A stretch of DNA of 64,000 bases from Photobacterium alginatilyticum (GCF_009910675.1 NZ_RSEJ01000022.1:50824-114823); one strand, 5' to 3'. Positions 32,119-41,392 are shown, counted from the first letter of the stretch. Program-made: numbers and translations. The notes: generated by a model from the letters alone, not told the origin.

Positions 32119-33540
32119 ATGAACAATACAAATGAGCCAACTTTGTTTTGGCTAGATTATGAAACTTTTGGCGCTACCCCTTCGACTGATCGTCCGTGTC
32201 AGTTTGCGGGTGTGCGTACCGATATGGATCTCAACATTATCGGCGAGCCGCTGGTTATCTATTGTAAACCGCCAGTGGACTACCTGCCTTCACCTGAAGC
32301 GTGTCTGATCACTGGGATCACACCTCAGGAAGCGCATGAGAAGGGCTTGTCGGAGCCGGAGTTTATTGCCCGTATTCACGCTGAGCTTTCCAAGCCGAAT
32401 ACCTGTGTGATTGGGTATAACAACGTTCGCTTCGATGACGAGGTTACCCGTTATACCCTTTACCGTAACTTCTACGACCCCTATGCCTGGGCGTGGCAGA
32501 ACGGCAACTCGCGCTGGGATCTGCTCGATATTATGCGTACCTGTTACGCATTGCGCCCAGAAGGGGTAAATTGGCATGACAATGAAGATGGCCTGCCGAG
32601 CTTTAAGCTTGAGCACTTATCCGTTGCCAACGGTATCGAACACGCCAATGCCCACGATGCGATGGCGGATGTCTACGCGACAATTGAGCTGGCGAAGATC
32701 TTAAAGCAAAACCAGCCTAAACTGTTTAACTACCTGTTCAGCCTGCGTCACAAGCGCAAGCTGCAGGAGCTGGTTGATATTGTTGAAATGACGCCGCTGG
32801 TGCATGTCTCCGGTATGTTTGGTGTCGAGTGCGGCAATACCAGCTGGATTGTGCCAATGGCCTGGCATCCGGATAACAAGAATGCCGTGATCACGGTTAA
32901 CCTTGCGATGGATCCTACCCCGCTTATCGAGCTTGATGCCGATACATTGCGTGAAAGGCTGTACACCAAACGTGTTGATCTTGGCCCTGATGAGTTGCCG
33001 GTTCCGCTTAAGCTGGTGCATCTAAACAAGTGCCCGGTTCTGGCGCCTGCCAAAACGCTCAAGGCCGAGGATGCAGAGCGGATCGGAATCGATCGCCAGA
33101 AGTGTCTGGAGAACTTGCAGCTGTTGAAATCACACCCAGAAATTCGTGAGAAGCTGCTGGCTATCTACAGCGTTGAACGTGAGTATGAAGCCAACACCAA
33201 TGTCGATGCCATGCTGTACGATGGCTTCTTCTCCAATGCTGATCGCTCAACGATCGACATTATCCGCGAGACTGCGCCGGAAGAGCTGGCGAACCTCGAG
33301 CTGAATGTCGACGACAAACGCATCAAACCATTGCTGTTCCGTTATCGTGCCAGAAACTTCCCGATGACGCTGGACTTCAAAGAGCAACAGCAATGGAAAC
33401 ACCATTGTCAGGATTACTTTGAATCCAATCTGCCTGCCTATATGGAAAACCTCGAGGCAACTGCTATGACTCACCAGGCGGATGAAGCCAAAATAGCGAT
33501 ACTCAAAGCAGTGTATGAGTATGTAGACAGCCTGGTATAG
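32119..33540 (+). CDS. sbcB: Exodeoxyribonuclease I
   Basis: A 473-residue DEDDh-type 3'-5' exonuclease acting on single-stranded DNA in recombination and mismatch repair; E. coli ExoI has 475 residues. Exo motifs are visible: FWLDYETFG (Asp, Glu), IGYNNVRFDDEVTRYTLYRNFYDPYAWAW, and HANAHDAMADV (His, Asp). The SH3-like and C-terminal helical parts follow (SGMFGVECGNTSWIVPMAWHP; YRARNFPMTL). The ATG at 32119 is chosen by alignment to the usual N-terminus; the ribosome site (GGAAAA) is modest. It is the first host gene after the prophage. Confidence 0.97.
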   Translation: MNNTNEPTLFWLDYETFGATPSTDRPCQFAGVRTDMDLNIIGEPLVIYCKPPVDYLPSPEACLITGITPQEAHEKGLSEPEFIARIHAELSKPNTCVIGYNNVRFDDEVTRYTLYRNFYDPYAWAWQNGNSRWDLLDIMRTCYALRPEGVNWHDNEDGLPSFKLEHLSVANGIEHANAHDAMADVYATIELAKILKQNQPKLFNYLFSLRHKRKLQELVDIVEMTPLVHVSGMFGVECGNTSWIVPMAWHPDNKNAVITVNLAMDPTPLIELDADTLRERLYTKRVDLGPDELPVPLKLVHLNKCPVLAPAKTLKAEDAERIGIDRQKCLENLQLLKSHPEIREKLLAIYSVEREYEANTNVDAMLYDGFFSNADRSTIDIIRETAPEELANLELNVDDKRIKPLLFRYRARNFPMTLDFKEQQQWKHHCQDYFESNLPAYMENLEATAMTHQADEAKIAILKAVYEYVDSLV

Positions 33541-33618
33541 CAATACAGTGATGATGTAAGCCGTTTCACTTTGCTGTTTAGCTGGCTAACACACCGTAAT
33601 ACCATACTATTTTATCTA

Positions 33619-33652
33619 AGCCCTCCGGCCTGCAAAGCCGGAGGGCTTTTTA
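33619..33652 (+). terminator. Terminator after sbcB
   Basis: AGCCCTCCGGC-CTGCAAA-GCCGGAGGGCTTTTTATT: an eleven-pair GC-rich stem and T-tract. The rest of the 333-bp gap (33541-33873) shows no gene. Confidence 0.92.
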
Positions 33653-33873
33653 TTAAGACATTATCCCATTTTCGAGATTTGAACTTAGTGCGATTGCCAT
33701 CAACACTTATAACGAAGGTATCTGAACGAAAGTCAGATTTTACTCATTCAGCCTTGCAGTCTGAGTCCAAGTTTTTTTGATCAGACGAAATCGCCATTAA
33801 ACACACCTGCGCTGCAGTGGAGATTACGTCGCAAGTATCGAATTTAGTATTCATTGGTATTTAAGTGGTTGAT

Positions 33874-34395
33874 ATGACGACTAAAGCATTAACGCGTTGC
33901 TATCGCTTTGAAAGCGTGGATTTTGAGCCCGATCTGCGTCTGCTGGTATGGCAAGACAACACTGAAACCGAGCTCACGGTCCATGAGTCTCGCCTGTTGG
34001 AAACCCTGTGCTATTTCGCCGGTGAGGTGATCAGTGCCCAGTCGCTGTTCGATAAGACATTCACTCAGGTCGATCCATACAGCCACGAAAGCAACAGCCA
34101 CTATGATCTAAATACTTTATTGATCTCGTTGACAAAAAAGCTCGAATACAATGGCAAGATGTCCATTCCCATTGAGGTTATTCCTCATTTTGGCTTTCGC
34201 GTTCCCCTTCCAGACAAGACATGCCGCCTTGTCCATACCTTTGATAAACAACCGAGACTTCCTGCCGAAAGTAACCAGGAACCAAAGCTGGAGTCAGCCA
34301 CCGAGCACATTGTTAAATACAGCCTATTGCATAAGATTTCAGTGCTGTTACTAGCCGCAGCCGGGGTTGCAATTGTGGTTGTTTCTAACTTCTAA
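33874..34395 (+). CDS. ToxR/CadC-like membrane-anchored winged-helix regulator
   Basis: A 173-residue protein (a GTG at 33865 is an alternative start). Residues 5-110 form an OmpR/ToxR-type winged helix: FEPDLRLLVWQDNTETELTVHESRLLETLCYFAGEVISAQSLFDKTF and the NTLLISLTKKL...IPHFGFRVPLP recognition and wing parts. After a linker there is one C-terminal membrane helix (ISVLLLAAAGVAIVVVSNF) and no periplasmic domain. It would bind DNA from the membrane like ToxR or CadC but lacks their sensor domain. It might need a partner or respond to membrane state. Target genes are unknown; it lies upstream of yohJK-cdd. Confidence 0.78.
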   Translation: MTTKALTRCYRFESVDFEPDLRLLVWQDNTETELTVHESRLLETLCYFAGEVISAQSLFDKTFTQVDPYSHESNSHYDLNTLLISLTKKLEYNGKMSIPIEVIPHFGFRVPLPDKTCRLVHTFDKQPRLPAESNQEPKLESATEHIVKYSLLHKISVLLLAAAGVAIVVVSNF

Positions 34396-34422
34396 CAGTC
34401 GGTAATTTTACGCTCAAATTTT

Positions 34423-34438
34423 TGTGGCTTAGATCACA
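34423..34438 (+). promoter_or_regulatory. CRP site upstream of yohJ
   Basis: TGTGGCTTAGATCACA matches the TGTGA-N6-TCACA consensus in 9 of 10 fixed positions. It lies 46 bp before the yohJ ATG. With the second site at 35635 it suggests cAMP-CRP control of the nucleoside-linked cluster. Confidence 0.75.
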
Positions 34439-34484
34439 TTTGTTTTGTATGATGAATGAGTCTCTTCGTTAGGAATCAAGGCTC

Positions 34485-34823
34485 ATGGCATATCTCCGTT
34501 CCTTTTCTGTCATTCTTATTTGCCTGTTTATCGGCAAGGCGATACAGCACCTTACCCAGCTGGCTATTCCCGGTAGCATCATCGGCATGTTGCTTCTTTT
34601 CATCGTGCTCTCAATGGGGCTCATCCCTTCCAGTTGGGCAAAAGAAGGCTGCCATCTGCTCATTCGCCACATGGCCTTGCTCTTCGTTCCCGTTGGCGTC
34701 GGCCTGATGAACTATCTTGATTTACTCTCCGCAAACACCTTACCGATTTTACTCAGCACCATTGGCAGCAGCCTGATTGTTTTTCTGGTTATTGGCGTGG
34801 CGACTCACTACAAGGAAAAATGA
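34485..34823 (+). CDS. yohJ: LrgA/CidA family membrane protein YohJ
   Basis: A 112-residue membrane protein with four predicted spans; the family signature (GKAIQHLTQLAIPGSIIGMLLLFIVL and HMALLFVPVGVGLMNY) is clear. LrgA/CidA proteins are holin-like; with the LrgB partner encoded downstream (4-bp overlap) they modulate export of small metabolites and cell lysis. In enterobacteria and vibrios the pair precedes cdd, as here, which links it to pyrimidine nucleoside use. Confidence 0.9.
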   Translation: MAYLRSFSVILICLFIGKAIQHLTQLAIPGSIIGMLLLFIVLSMGLIPSSWAKEGCHLLIRHMALLFVPVGVGLMNYLDLLSANTLPILLSTIGSSLIVFLVIGVATHYKEK

Positions 34824-35503
34824 TGATCTGGTTGGCTACAACATTAATTGTTTTCTATATTGCCCGGTATATTTCAAAGTACATTCAGCACCCTATCGTC
34901 AACCCGCTGTTGATCTGCCTGCTTGTCATTATCCCTCTGCTGGTATGGTTGAACGTGCCATACGAAACCTATTTCGAACAAAACAAATGGCTGAACGCGC
35001 TGCTTGAACCTGCTGTCGTCGCACTGGCGTTTCCCCTCTACGAACAGCTGTCCCAAATCAGACAAAAATGGAAAGTCATCTTCACCGCATGCCTGGCCGG
35101 CAGTGTGCTGTCGATGCTAACCGGAGCCGGCATTGCCTTGTCGCTTGGTGCCGACCCTCAGCTAACGGCAAGCATTTTGCCTAAATCTGTTACTACACCT
35201 ATCGCAATGGCGGTTTCTGAGCAGATTGGCGGTGTTCCGGCAATTGCAGCCATCATGGTGATTATTGCGGGTTTGTTCGGCGCGGTATTGGGTTACCCGC
35301 TATTTCGGTTAGTGGGCATTGAAGCCCCTATCGCCAAAGGACTAACGATGGGGACGGTATCTCATGCCCTTGGCACGGCAAAAGCGGCGGAAGAAAACTA
35401 TCAGGATGGCGCATTCAGTTCACTGGCGCTTGTGATCTGCGGTGTCATGACATCTATCCTTGCACCGGCCATTTTTCCACTAATCTTAAAGGTATTCAGC
35501 TAA
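34820..35503 (+). CDS. yohK: LrgB family membrane protein YohK
   Basis: A 227-residue polytopic membrane protein with the LrgB pattern: FYIARYISKYIQHPIVNPLLICLLVIIPLL, LEPAVVALAFPLYEQLSQIRQKWKVI and the LPKSVTTPIAMAVSEQIGGVPAIAAIMVIIAGLFGA block, then GTVSHALGTAKAAEE. It overlaps yohJ by 4 bp and is presumed to work with it in one complex. Confidence 0.92.
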   Translation: MMIWLATTLIVFYIARYISKYIQHPIVNPLLICLLVIIPLLVWLNVPYETYFEQNKWLNALLEPAVVALAFPLYEQLSQIRQKWKVIFTACLAGSVLSMLTGAGIALSLGADPQLTASILPKSVTTPIAMAVSEQIGGVPAIAAIMVIIAGLFGAVLGYPLFRLVGIEAPIAKGLTMGTVSHALGTAKAAEENYQDGAFSSLALVICGVMTSILAPAIFPLILKVFS

Positions 35504-35634
35504 GACATTAGTATTCACAATATATGCAGGTAATCGAATACATAGTTAACTTGTTGATAAATAAAGGCGCGAAAATTAAAATCTGTGTGACACCACTCTC
35601 ATTTATGTAATGCGTGTAACGACGATTGGGTATC

Positions 35635-35650
35635 TGTGACAAAGATCACA
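35635..35650 (+). promoter_or_regulatory. CRP site upstream of cdd
   Basis: TGTGACAAAGATCACA is a perfect TGTGA-N6-TCACA. A partial second site (CTGTGTGACACC) lies about 50 bp upstream. This two-site layout is that of CRP/CytR-regulated nucleoside genes such as E. coli cdd. Confidence 0.85.
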
Positions 35651-35708
35651 CATGAAATTAATCACTGCGCCTACAATGTTTCTCCATACACAATACGGAG
35701 TAACACTC

Positions 35709-36596
35709 ATGCATACTAAAGTGATGGATGCTTTAGGCACTTTACCCTCTGATCTGGCGACTGCAATTAAGCCTGTTTTAGAAGATGCAAACTTTGATGC
35801 AACTTTGAGCCCAGAAGTATTCGAACAGCTGCTCGCTAAAACACAGATGACGGACAGTGAACTGCGTGTTGCTCTGCTTCCTCTTGCTGCTGCCTATTCC
35901 GTTGCTCCGATTTCCAACTTCTTCGTCGGTGCTATTGTGCGTGGTGAATCTGGTCGCCTTTACTTTGGCGCTAACATGGAATTCGTCGGTGCTTCTCTGT
36001 CACAAACCATTCACGCCGAACAATCTGCAATCAGCCATGCCTGGGTGAAGGGTGAAAGAGGAATTTCCGATATCACCATTAACTACAGCCCTTGCGGCCA
36101 CTGTCGCCAGTTCATGAACGAGCTGACTACAGCACAGAGCCTGGTTGTTCAGCTACCTGAACGCGCAGCGAAAAAGCTTCAGGAATACTTGCCTGAGTCA
36201 TTCGGTCCTGCTGATCTGAACATTACTGATGCCCTGTTGGCGAACGTTGACCACGGCTTGAAAACCGATGCGACCGAAGCACTGATTAAAGAAGCGTGTG
36301 CGGCGGCCAACGGCTCTCACGCGCCATACACCAAGAACTTCAGTGGAGTTGCGCTAAAAGCCAAAGACGGTAAAACCTTCATTGGTAAGTATGCCGAGAA
36401 CGCAGCGTTCAACCCAAGCCTGCCACCACTTCAGGTTGCACTGGTTAACATGAACATGGCTGGTTACCCGCTTTCAGACATTGAAGAAGCGGCACTGGTA
36501 GAAAAATCAGACAGCACTATCAGCCACTTGGCAGATACCCAAAACACCCTGGAAGCGCTGAACCCAGATGTCCCTCTTACTTATGTAGCGGCTTAA
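35709..36596 (+). CDS. cdd: Cytidine deaminase
   Basis: A 295-residue, two-domain (E. coli-type, dimeric) cytidine deaminase; the E. coli enzyme has 294. The zinc site is complete: HAEQSA (His, catalytic Glu) and PCGHCRQF (two Cys). The second, degenerate domain follows (SHAPYTKNFSGVALKAKDGKTFIGKYAENAAFNPSLPPLQVAL). It converts cytidine and deoxycytidine to uridine forms for salvage. The ATG at 35709 has ACGGAG upstream; the longer frame covers the CRP site and is not used. Confidence 0.97.
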   Translation: MHTKVMDALGTLPSDLATAIKPVLEDANFDATLSPEVFEQLLAKTQMTDSELRVALLPLAAAYSVAPISNFFVGAIVRGESGRLYFGANMEFVGASLSQTIHAEQSAISHAWVKGERGISDITINYSPCGHCRQFMNELTTAQSLVVQLPERAAKKLQEYLPESFGPADLNITDALLANVDHGLKTDATEALIKEACAAANGSHAPYTKNFSGVALKAKDGKTFIGKYAENAAFNPSLPPLQVALVNMNMAGYPLSDIEEAALVEKSDSTISHLADTQNTLEALNPDVPLTYVAA

Positions 36597-36623
36597 CAGT
36601 AGCGCAGCATAATCTGACTATCC

Positions 36624-36653
36624 AAAAACCGCCGAATGGCGGTTTTTCTTTTT
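36624..36653 (+). terminator. Terminator after cdd
   Basis: AAAAACCGCC-GAAT-GGCGGTTTTTCTTTTT. Confidence 0.93.
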
Positions 36654-36727
36654 AAATCAGTTTCATCCTCTCGTATGCAGGGGTATGATGCCGTAAGATT
36701 TTATTACCTGTACTGATAATATTACCC

Positions 36728-37624
36728 ATGTCTCATCACCACAATCCGCTCCAGGGCGCCAGTTGGATGCTAACCGCAGGGCTTGCATTTGCTATCGTCA
36801 ACAGCCTGGCTCAGTACCTGAGTGTCATGCTCCACCTGCCCTCAACCACTGTTGCATTTATTCAATATTTCATTGCCCTTATCGCTATCTTCCCTTGGTT
36901 AAGAAGCCTGGGGCTACGGCAGGCACTGCAAACCAAACACTTTAGGATGCACTGTTTACGTGTGTTCCTTTCAGTGATTGGTATTCAGCTCTGGCTGTGG
37001 GCACTCGCCTATCCGGTGCCTATCTGGCAGGGTATTGCACTGCTAATGACCTCGCCATTGTTTGCCACTATCGGTTCTGGGTTATTCCTAAAGGAAAAAG
37101 TCGGTATTGCACGCTGGGCGGCTACCTTAGCGGGCTTTGTTGGTGCGATGATCATTCTTGAGCCATGGGCCGACTCGTTCAGTTGGGCAGCCTTACTACC
37201 TGTTGGTGCTGCATTCTTCTGGGCCTGCTATTCACTGATGGTGAAAAAGATGTCTGTCGATGATTCACCAACGACGATGGTTGTCTACCTGCTGATTCTG
37301 ATCACGCCATTCAACCTGTTTCTTGCGGTACCGGACTTCTCTATGCCTGCAAGCGGGCTGACATGGGTACTGCTTGCCGGAGCCGGATTGCTGACAGCAT
37401 TGGCACAATGGTCGATTGCCAAAGCCTACGCGGTTGCCGATGCCTCATTCGTTCAGCCGTTTGACCATGCCAAGCTTCCTTTGAACGTACTGGCTGGCTG
37501 GGTTGTCTTTGGCTGGGTACCACCCGGGCGTCTGTGGCTTGGCGCTGCCATTATTATCGCTTCCGTCGCTTTTATCACACAGTGGGAAAATAAAAAGGCA
37601 ACCGTTAAAAGCGAAGCAGCCTAA
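36728..37624 (+). CDS. EamA/DMT family permease
   Basis: A 298-residue protein with ten predicted membrane helices in two EamA repeats (first about residues 13-145, second 155-290). Typical sites are GIALLMTSPLFATIGSGLFLKEKVGIARWAATLAGFVGAMIIL and AYAVADASFVQPFDHAKLPLNVLAGWVVFGWVPPGRLWLGAAIIIAS. Substrate cannot be read from sequence; the family exports metabolites such as amino acids or nucleosides. Monocistronic with its own terminator. Confidence 0.9.
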   Translation: MSHHHNPLQGASWMLTAGLAFAIVNSLAQYLSVMLHLPSTTVAFIQYFIALIAIFPWLRSLGLRQALQTKHFRMHCLRVFLSVIGIQLWLWALAYPVPIWQGIALLMTSPLFATIGSGLFLKEKVGIARWAATLAGFVGAMIILEPWADSFSWAALLPVGAAFFWACYSLMVKKMSVDDSPTTMVVYLLILITPFNLFLAVPDFSMPASGLTWVLLAGAGLLTALAQWSIAKAYAVADASFVQPFDHAKLPLNVLAGWVVFGWVPPGRLWLGAAIIIASVAFITQWENKKATVKSEAA

Positions 37625-37640
37625 CCCATCACTTATCCCC

Positions 37641-37673
37641 AAAATCCTCGCTCTGCCGGGGATTTTCTTTTTC
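37641..37673 (+). terminator. Terminator after the DMT permease
   Basis: AAAATCCTCG-CTCTGC-CGGGGATTTTCTTTTTC with one wobble pair. Confidence 0.88.
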
Positions 37674-37786
37674 TTGCTAGCCAATTAGAACAACTGCTCA
37701 TTATTACGAAGAATCTGAGTGAGTTACGGTATCTCTTCTATACTTTTCAATCGTACGGAGAAATTTGTTACTCAGAGGAACCTGAT

Positions 37787-38755
37787 ATGAAGCAACTTGG
37801 TTTAGCGTCTCTTTTCATTAGCCTTTTTTCTTTGCTCTTCTCAATCACGGTACGCGCAGAATCATTCATCACCATTGGTACTGGTGGCGTTACAGGTGTG
37901 TATTATCCCACTGGCGGTGCGATTTGCCGTTTGGTCAACAAAGACCGTGACGCTCACGGCATCCGTTGTTCGGTAGAAAGTACCGGCGGGTCAATTTATA
38001 ACATCAATACAATTCGGGCCGGTGAGCTTGATCTGGGGATCGCCCAATCAGACTGGCAATACCACGCCTATAACGGAACCAGCAAATTTGCCGACAATGG
38101 CCCTTTCAAATCACTTCGTGCGGTTTTCTCTATTCACCCTGAACCATTTACCGTTGTCGCCAGGGCCGACTCCGGCATTAAGACCTTCACAGACTTAAAG
38201 GGGAAACGCGTTAACATCGGCAATCCGGGCTCCGGCCAGCGAGGAACGATGGAAGTACTGATGAAAACCCTTGGCTGGACGAATAAAGACTTCGCGCTAG
38301 TTTCCGAGTTGAAGGCATCCGAGCAATCTAAAGCCCTTTGTGACAACAAAATCGATGCGATGATCTATACCGTTGGCCACCCTAGCGGTGCGATCAAGGA
38401 AGCCACTACATCCTGTGACAGCGTGATTGTCGAGGTGGCAGGGCCTGTGGTCGACAAACTGATTGCCGAGAATGACTTTTATCGTGTCGCAACAGTACCC
38501 GGTGGGATGTACAAAGGGTCTGCCAATGATGTGAAAACCTTTGGTGTCGGGGCCACGTTTGTTTCATCGGCCCAAACAGACAAAGCCTTGATCTATCAGG
38601 TCGTCAAATCCGTTTTTACCAACTTTGATACCTTCCGCAAGCTTCACCCAGCCTTTGCCAATCTGAAGAAAGAAGAAATGGTCAAAGATGGCTTGTCTGC
38701 ACCGCTTCATGATGGTGCCAAACAGTACTACCAGGAAGCAAAACTCATTAAATAG
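37787..38755 (+). CDS. TAXI-type TRAP solute-binding protein
   Basis: A 322-residue periplasmic binding protein. The signal peptide is about residues 1-24 (cleavage after VRA). The mature part has the TAXI hallmark ITIGTGGVTGVYYPTGGAICRLVNKD, followed by STGGSIYNINTIRAGELDLGIAQSDWQYHAYNG and GKRVNIGNPGSGQRGTMEVLM. TAXI proteins deliver glutamate or other carboxylates to fused TRAP permeases. No permease gene is adjacent, so this is an orphan binding protein. It is terminated without a strong hairpin. Confidence 0.92.
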   Translation: MKQLGLASLFISLFSLLFSITVRAESFITIGTGGVTGVYYPTGGAICRLVNKDRDAHGIRCSVESTGGSIYNINTIRAGELDLGIAQSDWQYHAYNGTSKFADNGPFKSLRAVFSIHPEPFTVVARADSGIKTFTDLKGKRVNIGNPGSGQRGTMEVLMKTLGWTNKDFALVSELKASEQSKALCDNKIDAMIYTVGHPSGAIKEATTSCDSVIVEVAGPVVDKLIAENDFYRVATVPGGMYKGSANDVKTFGVGATFVSSAQTDKALIYQVVKSVFTNFDTFRKLHPAFANLKKEEMVKDGLSAPLHDGAKQYYQEAKLIK

Positions 38756-38864
38756 GGTTAATAGGGTTAGCAATAGAACAACGCTTGTGACGGCGTCACA
38801 GAATGCACCTTAAACACTGTATAAGCATTCCCGACACAAGCATTAAAAACTAACTCAAATCCAC

Positions 38865-39263
38865 TTAGAAGCGATAGCGAACGCCCAGTGCGCCTTCTAG
38901 TTCCAGGTCAACGTCTTCAACGACATACAGTGTCGGGCCAACTTCACCGTAGAGTTCAAACTGGCTTACCGGCACCTGGAACCCTACTCCTGAACGCACA
39001 CCCAGTTTGTCATGCTTGTTATCGACGTACTGCGCACCAACGAAGGTGTACATGCTATTTAGATCAGGGTCATTGACGAGTGAACCTAAGTTAAACGTCT
39101 TGTCTACCGCCACACCAAAATCATCCAGGCCAAGAGAAAATCGAAGATCGTTCGTCTTGTACTGAATACCACTCATCGGGCTACCAAAAAACACCCCGAC
39201 GCTTTGTGAAGCGTGTGCTGAAACGGAAAGAGCAAGCGCCAAGCCTAGTAAAACTTTTTTCAT
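38865..39263 (-). CDS. Small outer-membrane beta-barrel-like protein
   Basis: A 132-residue protein with signal peptide MKKVLLGLALALSVSAHA and a mature part of alternating strands (GIQYKTNDLRFSLGLDDFGVAVDKTF, YTFVGAQYVDNKHDKLGVRSGVGFQVPVSQFELYGEVGPTLYVVEDVDLELEGALGVRYRF) ending in Phe, the usual outer-membrane insertion signal. Eight strands can be drawn. Ligand unknown. The ATG at 39263 is chosen for the signal peptide; the ribosome site is weak. Confidence 0.75.
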   Translation of the reverse strand: MKKVLLGLALALSVSAHASQSVGVFFGSPMSGIQYKTNDLRFSLGLDDFGVAVDKTFNLGSLVNDPDLNSMYTFVGAQYVDNKHDKLGVRSGVGFQVPVSQFELYGEVGPTLYVVEDVDLELEGALGVRYRF

Positions 39264-39417
39264 CGTAATCATACTGTCGGTAACGAATAATGGGCCTACG
39301 TTAACCAAAAACCCTCTAAGACTCGATAGCTCCGCTGTAATCATGACAAAACTTTTACAAAGAAACCGCTAAGTATAGCCTTGGAACAACAAGGCAAAAA
39401 CTAAGTAAAAACAAACA

Positions 39418-39433
39418 AAGCAAACGTTTGCGT
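39418..39433 (+). promoter_or_regulatory. PurR operator upstream of purT
   Basis: AAGCAAACGTTTGCGT differs from the PurR consensus ACGCAAACGTTTGCGT at one position. It lies 58 bp before purT, so purT should be repressed when purines are plentiful. Confidence 0.9.
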
Positions 39434-39491
39434 GATGGTTGAATTCCTGTATGATCGCGCTCAGTATCAATACTTATCGTAAGGAAATTCG

Positions 39492-40667
39492 ATGTTAGGT
39501 TCAGCGACTCGCACAGATGCAACCCGTGTTCTACTGCTAGGATCCGGCGAACTAGGAAAAGAAGTTGCAATTGAATGTCAGCGTTTAGGTCTTGAAGTTA
39601 TCGCTGTTGATCGCTACGCCAATGCCCCGGCGATGCAGGTTGCCCATCGCAGCCATGTTATCGATATGCTCGATAGCGAAGCGCTCAAACAAGTTATTGC
39701 CAAGGAACAGCCTCACTATGTGGTACCGGAAATCGAAGCAATTGCCACCGATACGCTGGTTGAACTAGAGGCCGAAGGCCTGAATGTAGTGCCAACAGCC
39801 AATGCGACCAAGCTTACCATGAACCGCGAAGGCATCCGCCGCCTTGCTGCTGAAACACTGGCTATCCCAACCTCTCCTTATGAATTTTCAGATCAGTATG
39901 ATGATTTCGCCGCATCAGTTGAGCGCATCGGTACACCGTGTGTCGTCAAGCCAATCATGAGCTCTTCCGGCAAGGGACAGAGCGTGATCAAAACACCGGC
40001 AGACATCGAATCTGCCTGGCACTATGCACAGGAAGGTGGACGTGCAGGAGCCGGACGTGTCATCGTCGAAGGCTTTGTCGAGTTTGATTACGAAATTACC
40101 TTGCTGACCGTTCGTGCCGTTGATGGCGTGCATTTCTGCGATCCTATCGGTCACCGTCAGGAAGACGGCGACTACCGCGAGTCTTGGCAGCCACAGCAAA
40201 TGTCTGCCGCCGCTCTTAAGGCCGCTCAGGAAGTTGCCGAAAAAGTAGTGAACGCACTGGGTGGCTATGGTTTATTTGGTGTTGAGCTATTCGTCAAAGG
40301 AGATGAGGTTCTGTTCAGCGAAGTCTCCCCTCGCCCGCATGACACCGGCATGGTCACCCTGATCTCTCAGGATCAATCTGAGTTTGCCCTGCATGTTCGC
40401 GCTTTCCTTGGCATGCCAATCCACACTATCACCCAGTACGGCCCGTCAGCATCGGCTGTTGTATTGTCTGAAGGTGTTTCCGACAACATCCGGTTTGATA
40501 ACCTGGCAACTGCACTGGCCCGTCCGCAAACGCAGGTTCGCCTGTTTGCCAAGCCAGAAATTAACGGTCGCCGCCGTTTAGGCGTTGCCCTGACTCGCCG
40601 AGACACGACAGATCAGGCAATCAGCGACGCGGTTGAAACAGCTTCGGATATCAAAGTCGTTTTCTAA
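39492..40667 (+). CDS. purT: Formate-dependent GAR transformylase 2
   Basis: A 391-residue ATP-grasp enzyme making formyl-GAR from formate, ATP and glycinamide ribonucleotide in purine synthesis (E. coli PurT 392). Motifs: N-terminal LLLGSGELGKEVAIECQRLGLEVIAVDRYANAPAMQVAH, the ATP-grasp loop VKPIMSSSGKGQSVIKT, and the metal-binding GLFGVELFVKGDEVLFSEVSPRPHDTGMVTL. AAGGAAA precedes the ATG. PurR box upstream, terminator downstream. Confidence 0.98.
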   Translation: MLGSATRTDATRVLLLGSGELGKEVAIECQRLGLEVIAVDRYANAPAMQVAHRSHVIDMLDSEALKQVIAKEQPHYVVPEIEAIATDTLVELEAEGLNVVPTANATKLTMNREGIRRLAAETLAIPTSPYEFSDQYDDFAASVERIGTPCVVKPIMSSSGKGQSVIKTPADIESAWHYAQEGGRAGAGRVIVEGFVEFDYEITLLTVRAVDGVHFCDPIGHRQEDGDYRESWQPQQMSAAALKAAQEVAEKVVNALGGYGLFGVELFVKGDEVLFSEVSPRPHDTGMVTLISQDQSEFALHVRAFLGMPIHTITQYGPSASAVVLSEGVSDNIRFDNLATALARPQTQVRLFAKPEINGRRRLGVALTRRDTTDQAISDAVETASDIKVVF

Positions 40668-40692
40668 CGAAAATATAAACACGCCAAGCATG

Positions 40693-40719
40693 AAAAAAGG
40701 AGCCTCTGGCTCCTTTTTC
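40693..40719 (+). terminator. Terminator between purT and tpm
   Basis: AAAAAAGGAGCC-TCT-GGCTCCTTTTTC; A-tract and T-tract on both sides, so it can serve both convergent genes. Confidence 0.9.
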
Positions 40720-40750
40720 ATATTAGTTCAACTGAAAACAGTCCGAACGA

Positions 40751-41392
40751 TTAGAGCTCGATTAGCCACACTTCTTCAGCAAAACGTGACAGTCCACGCT
40801 GACGGCGCGGGTGTGATTCATCGGCATCATCCCGATCAAGGTGGGTGATCTTACAGCCTGCGAACAGCTGTTCAACTTCATCTTTGGTGACACTGAACGG
40901 AGGGCCATCCATTTCTGGCTGCGGGTAATCCACAGTAACCAGCAAAATACGTCCACCAGCCTTAACCATCGAAAGCAGATGCTCTGTATACATTTTGCGC
41001 ATGTTCTCAGGCATCGCGATCAATGCCGCACGATCATAAACCACATCGACAGGGTCAACACGAGTGGCAAAAAAGTCGCCACAATGAATGGTAATTTCAT
41101 CGAACTCATAGAGCGTCTGGCCATTGCCTATCGACGTCACCATGGGTGTGTAGAAATGCTCGGAAAAAAACGCTCGTACCGCAATATCACTGAGCTCAAT
41201 ACCGATAACCTTGTCATGTTTTTCAGCCAACCAGGCCAAATCAACTGATTTGCCGCACATAGGCACCAACACGGTGTCCGAGCGTGTCATGTTTAACGTT
41301 GGCCAATACTTCGTTAGTACAGGGTTAATGTCACTTAAATGAAAACCGATACGGTTCTCCGCCCAGCGGCTATGCCAAAATTCTGCATCCAT
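40751..41392 (-). CDS. tpm: Thiopurine S-methyltransferase
   Basis: A 213-residue SAM-dependent methyltransferase of the TPMT family: MDAEFWHSRWAENRIGFHL at the N-terminus, then the SAM-binding VLVPMCGKSVDLAWLAEKHDKVIGIELSDIAVRAFF and FATRVDPVDVVYDRAALIAMPENMRKMY. In bacteria it confers tellurite or selenite tolerance through methylation of the metalloid. It is convergent with purT. Confidence 0.96.
   Translation of the reverse strand: MDAEFWHSRWAENRIGFHLSDINPVLTKYWPTLNMTRSDTVLVPMCGKSVDLAWLAEKHDKVIGIELSDIAVRAFFSEHFYTPMVTSIGNGQTLYEFDEITIHCGDFFATRVDPVDVVYDRAALIAMPENMRKMYTEHLLSMVKAGGRILLVTVDYPQPEMDGPPFSVTKDEVEQLFAGCKITHLDRDDADESHPRRQRGLSRFAEEVWLIEL

Noticed and set aside
38786..38800. TGTGACGGCGTCACA palindrome read as a CRP site
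   Set aside because: The two half-sites are 5 bp apart instead of 6 and the site lies between convergent gene ends, so CRP regulation is unlikely.
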